The position numbers were made by a program, and so were the translations under genes. 5,934 nucleotides of DNA from Chryseobacterium gleum (GTDB lineage: Bacteria > Bacteroidota > Bacteroidia > Flavobacteriales_D > Sanyastnellaceae), in assembly GCA_945897395.1 (NCBI GenBank), contig CAMDFE010000108.1:1-5934 (forward strand), given 5' to 3'. Shown here piece by piece: positions 5,246 to 5,934 of this stretch. Numbering within the stretch: the stretch's first letter is position 1; each line of letters starts with the position of its first letter. The notes beneath the pieces were generated by a model. The model was not told the DNA's origin. It did no database searches and worked only from the letters and a program-made list of their open reading frames with translations.

Positions 5246-5273
5246 TTCCTACTTCGTAATTCCTATTTCATAA
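5246..5273 (+). repeat. Imperfect 14-bp direct repeat
   Basis: TTCCTACTTCGTAA is followed directly by TTCCTATTTCATAA, identical at 12 of 14 positions; both differences are transitions. It adjoins the 10-bp repeat tract and looks like part of the same repeat-rich spacer. Confidence 0.6.
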
Positions 5274-5302
5274 TTGGAACTCTGTTATTCTATGATTGGA
5301 GT

Positions 5303-5350
5303 GAGCTCGCTCTGCGAGCGGCATCCGAAATGCCTCCAGCAGAGCTGGGG
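5303..5350 (+). repeat. Cluster of three adjacent hairpins, two with complementary loops
   Basis: Hairpin 1: GCTCGC (5305-5310), loop TCT, GCGAGC (5314-5319). Hairpin 2: GGCAT (5320-5324), loop CCGAA, ATGCC (5330-5334). Hairpin 3: CCAGC (5336-5340), loop AGA, GCTGG (5344-5348), extendable by T-G and C-G pairs on the outside. Loops 1 and 3 are complementary, and the heptamers GCTCTGC (5309-5315) and GCAGAGC (5339-5345) are perfect reverse complements. The region can therefore also fold as one long stem enclosing hairpin 2. No T-tract follows, so it does not read as a standard terminator. It is GC-rich against an AT-rich surround. It could be a small structured RNA, a REP-like repeat or a protein-binding DNA site. 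Confidence 0.65.
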
Positions 5351-5470
5351 GAAATAATATCATGAAATGAACCTATTTGAAAGAATGAGCTATCCGGCTT
5401 TAAAACACGGAATAAGTGAGTTTATTATGCTTTTAATGACAGTCTAATCATATGAAAATCAATAATTAAA

Positions 5471-5494
5471 GAACTCGGAATAGAACACGGAAAA
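5471..5494 (+). repeat. Tandem 12-bp GAACWCGGAAWA repeat upstream of the Fic gene
   Basis: GAACTCGGAATA (5471-5482) is followed directly by GAACACGGAAAA (5483-5494), and a third related copy, AAACACGGAATA, lies at 5403-5414. The tandem pair sits 16 bp upstream of the Fic -7 element, over the expected -33 region, where a bound regulator would affect transcription. A role as operator is inferred from position only. Confidence 0.5.
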
Positions 5495-5509
5495 ATAAAG
5501 AATTTTTTG

Positions 5510-5517
5510 TACATTTG
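5510..5517 (+). promoter_or_regulatory. Candidate -7 element for the Fic gene
   Basis: TACATTTG is a perfect TAnnTTTG match ending 4 nt before the ATG at 5522, the same spacing as in front of surE. No TTG -33 element is apparent at the expected distance, where the AACWCGGAA repeats lie instead. The transcript would have little or no leader. Confidence 0.45.
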
Positions 5518-5521
5518 AAGA

Positions 5522-5934
5522 ATGAAAATTTCCGGATTGGAATATTACACAAGCATAAGTTCAATGGAGCCCATGTTCCCCGAGGATACTTCAGGGGAAC
5601 TGGAAGATTTGGCAGAAGACCTCGTGTTTAAAGCACTGTCATTGTCTGGGTCACTGCATCCGTTAACAAGAGCAGCAATTGCTAATGTCCTAAGCCCAAT
5701 GAATAGTTATTATTCAAATTTAATAGAGGGACATGATACACATCCGATAGATATTGAACGGGCATTGAATAATCAGTTTTCTTCAAGCGAAAAGCAACGG
5801 TCGTTGCAATTAGAAGCGAAGGGACATGTTGAAGTTCAAGCATGGATTCGAGATAAATTCAAGATGTCTGTTCATAATACTTTTGATCTAGAGTTTATTA
5901 AGTCGATACATTTTGAATTCTACAAATACCTTTC
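5522..5934 (+). CDS. Fic-family protein (AMP-transferase), N-terminal part only
   Basis: The reading frame starts at the ATG at 5522 and stays open to the window edge (137 codons plus 2 bases). Fic proteins usually transfer AMP from ATP to a hydroxyl side chain of a target protein. The segment is the helical Fic N-terminal region. The stretch LHPLTRAAIANVL...NSYYSNLIEGHDTHP carries Ser65-Asn-Leu-Ile-Glu69-Gly70, which fits the inhibitory motif (S/T)xxxE(G/N), whose Glu blocks productive ATP binding. Because it lies before the Fic core, this would be a class II, self-inhibited Fic enzyme that needs no separate antitoxin. The catalytic HPFxxGNGR motif would lie beyond the window, so activity cannot be judged. 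A TAnnTTTG element sits just upstream. Neighbouring mntA-hepT is another AMP-transfer module on the same strand. Confidence 0.85.
   Translation, partial: MKISGLEYYTSISSMEPMFPEDTSGELEDLAEDLVFKALSLSGSLHPLTRAAIANVLSPMNSYYSNLIEGHDTHPIDIERALNNQFSSSEKQRSLQLEAKGHVEVQAWIRDKFKMSVHNTFDLEFIKSIHFEFYKYL

Larger units (their letters stand above)
5181..5521. other. Gene-free spacer between hepT and the Fic gene
   Basis: 341 bp without a supportable gene. It contains, in order, a 10-bp-period pyrimidine repeat (5201-5240), an imperfect 14-bp direct repeat (5246-5273), a three-hairpin structure (5303-5350), three AACWCGGAA-type repeats (5403-5494) and the Fic promoter element (5510-5517). The only small reading frame is 26 codons (5367-5447) and has no supporting evidence. 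No intrinsic terminator with a T-tract was found for hepT. Confidence 0.7.

Noticed and set aside
5303..5350. tRNA or integron attC site
   Set aside because: Three adjacent stems look superficially cloverleaf-like, but there is no acceptor stem, T-loop consensus or attC core-site pair.
5367..5447. 26-codon frame with two or three Met codons in the hepT-Fic spacer
   Set aside because: Very short, with no promoter element or ribosome site and no recognisable peptide type. A type I toxin-like peptide cannot be excluded but has no support.

Overview
The window looks like a piece of a Bacteroidota chromosome, probably a Flavobacteriales-like lineage. Four lines of evidence point there. Protein-coding starts lack clear Shine-Dalgarno sequences. 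Three starts are preceded by a perfect TAnnTTTG -7 element, and a fourth by a one-mismatch version. There is a lipid A gene (lpxB), so the cell is Gram-negative. The family variants (the MNT nucleotidyltransferase, the surE/small membrane protein/lpxB cluster) have a Bacteroidota flavour. No rRNA, tRNA or CRISPR is visible.

Left part, minus strand (1-1720): a tightly overlapping cluster reads surE (5'-nucleotidase), a 102-residue three-helix membrane protein, then lpxB (lipid A disaccharide synthase). lpxB runs off the left edge after 217 codons. Gene ends overlap by 13 bp and 1 bp, so this is almost certainly one transcript starting just upstream of surE.

Centre, plus strand (1805-4280): a divergent cluster reads a 3-oxoadipyl-CoA thiolase (PaaJ/PcaF type), a PaaY-type hexapeptide thioesterase / gamma-carbonic-anhydrase-fold protein, and TrmN6, the tRNA1(Val) A37 N6-methyltransferase. 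The first two belong to the lower phenylacetyl-CoA pathway. TrmN6 is a housekeeping gene coupled by an ATGA overlap.

Right part, plus strand (4281-5934): an accessory segment. Directly after the trmN6 stop codon lies a 164-bp array of twelve mini-hairpins. Each has a 3-nt loop and the units are separated by exactly 4 nt. The polarity flips at a central TTAA, and the outermost units form a 13-bp near-perfect terminal inverted repeat. This is the most unusual thing in the window. It is followed by an 11-bp tandem repeat and a two-gene MntA/HepT (MNT/HEPN) toxin-antitoxin operon. Then comes a gene-free stretch of about 340 bp holding a 10-bp-period pyrimidine repeat, a three-hairpin structure with complementary loops, and AACWCGGAA repeats. 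The window ends inside a Fic-family AMP-transferase gene with the class-II inhibitory motif. The segment therefore places two AMP-transfer modules side by side among structured repeats, consistent with a small defence or toxin-antitoxin island next to core genes.
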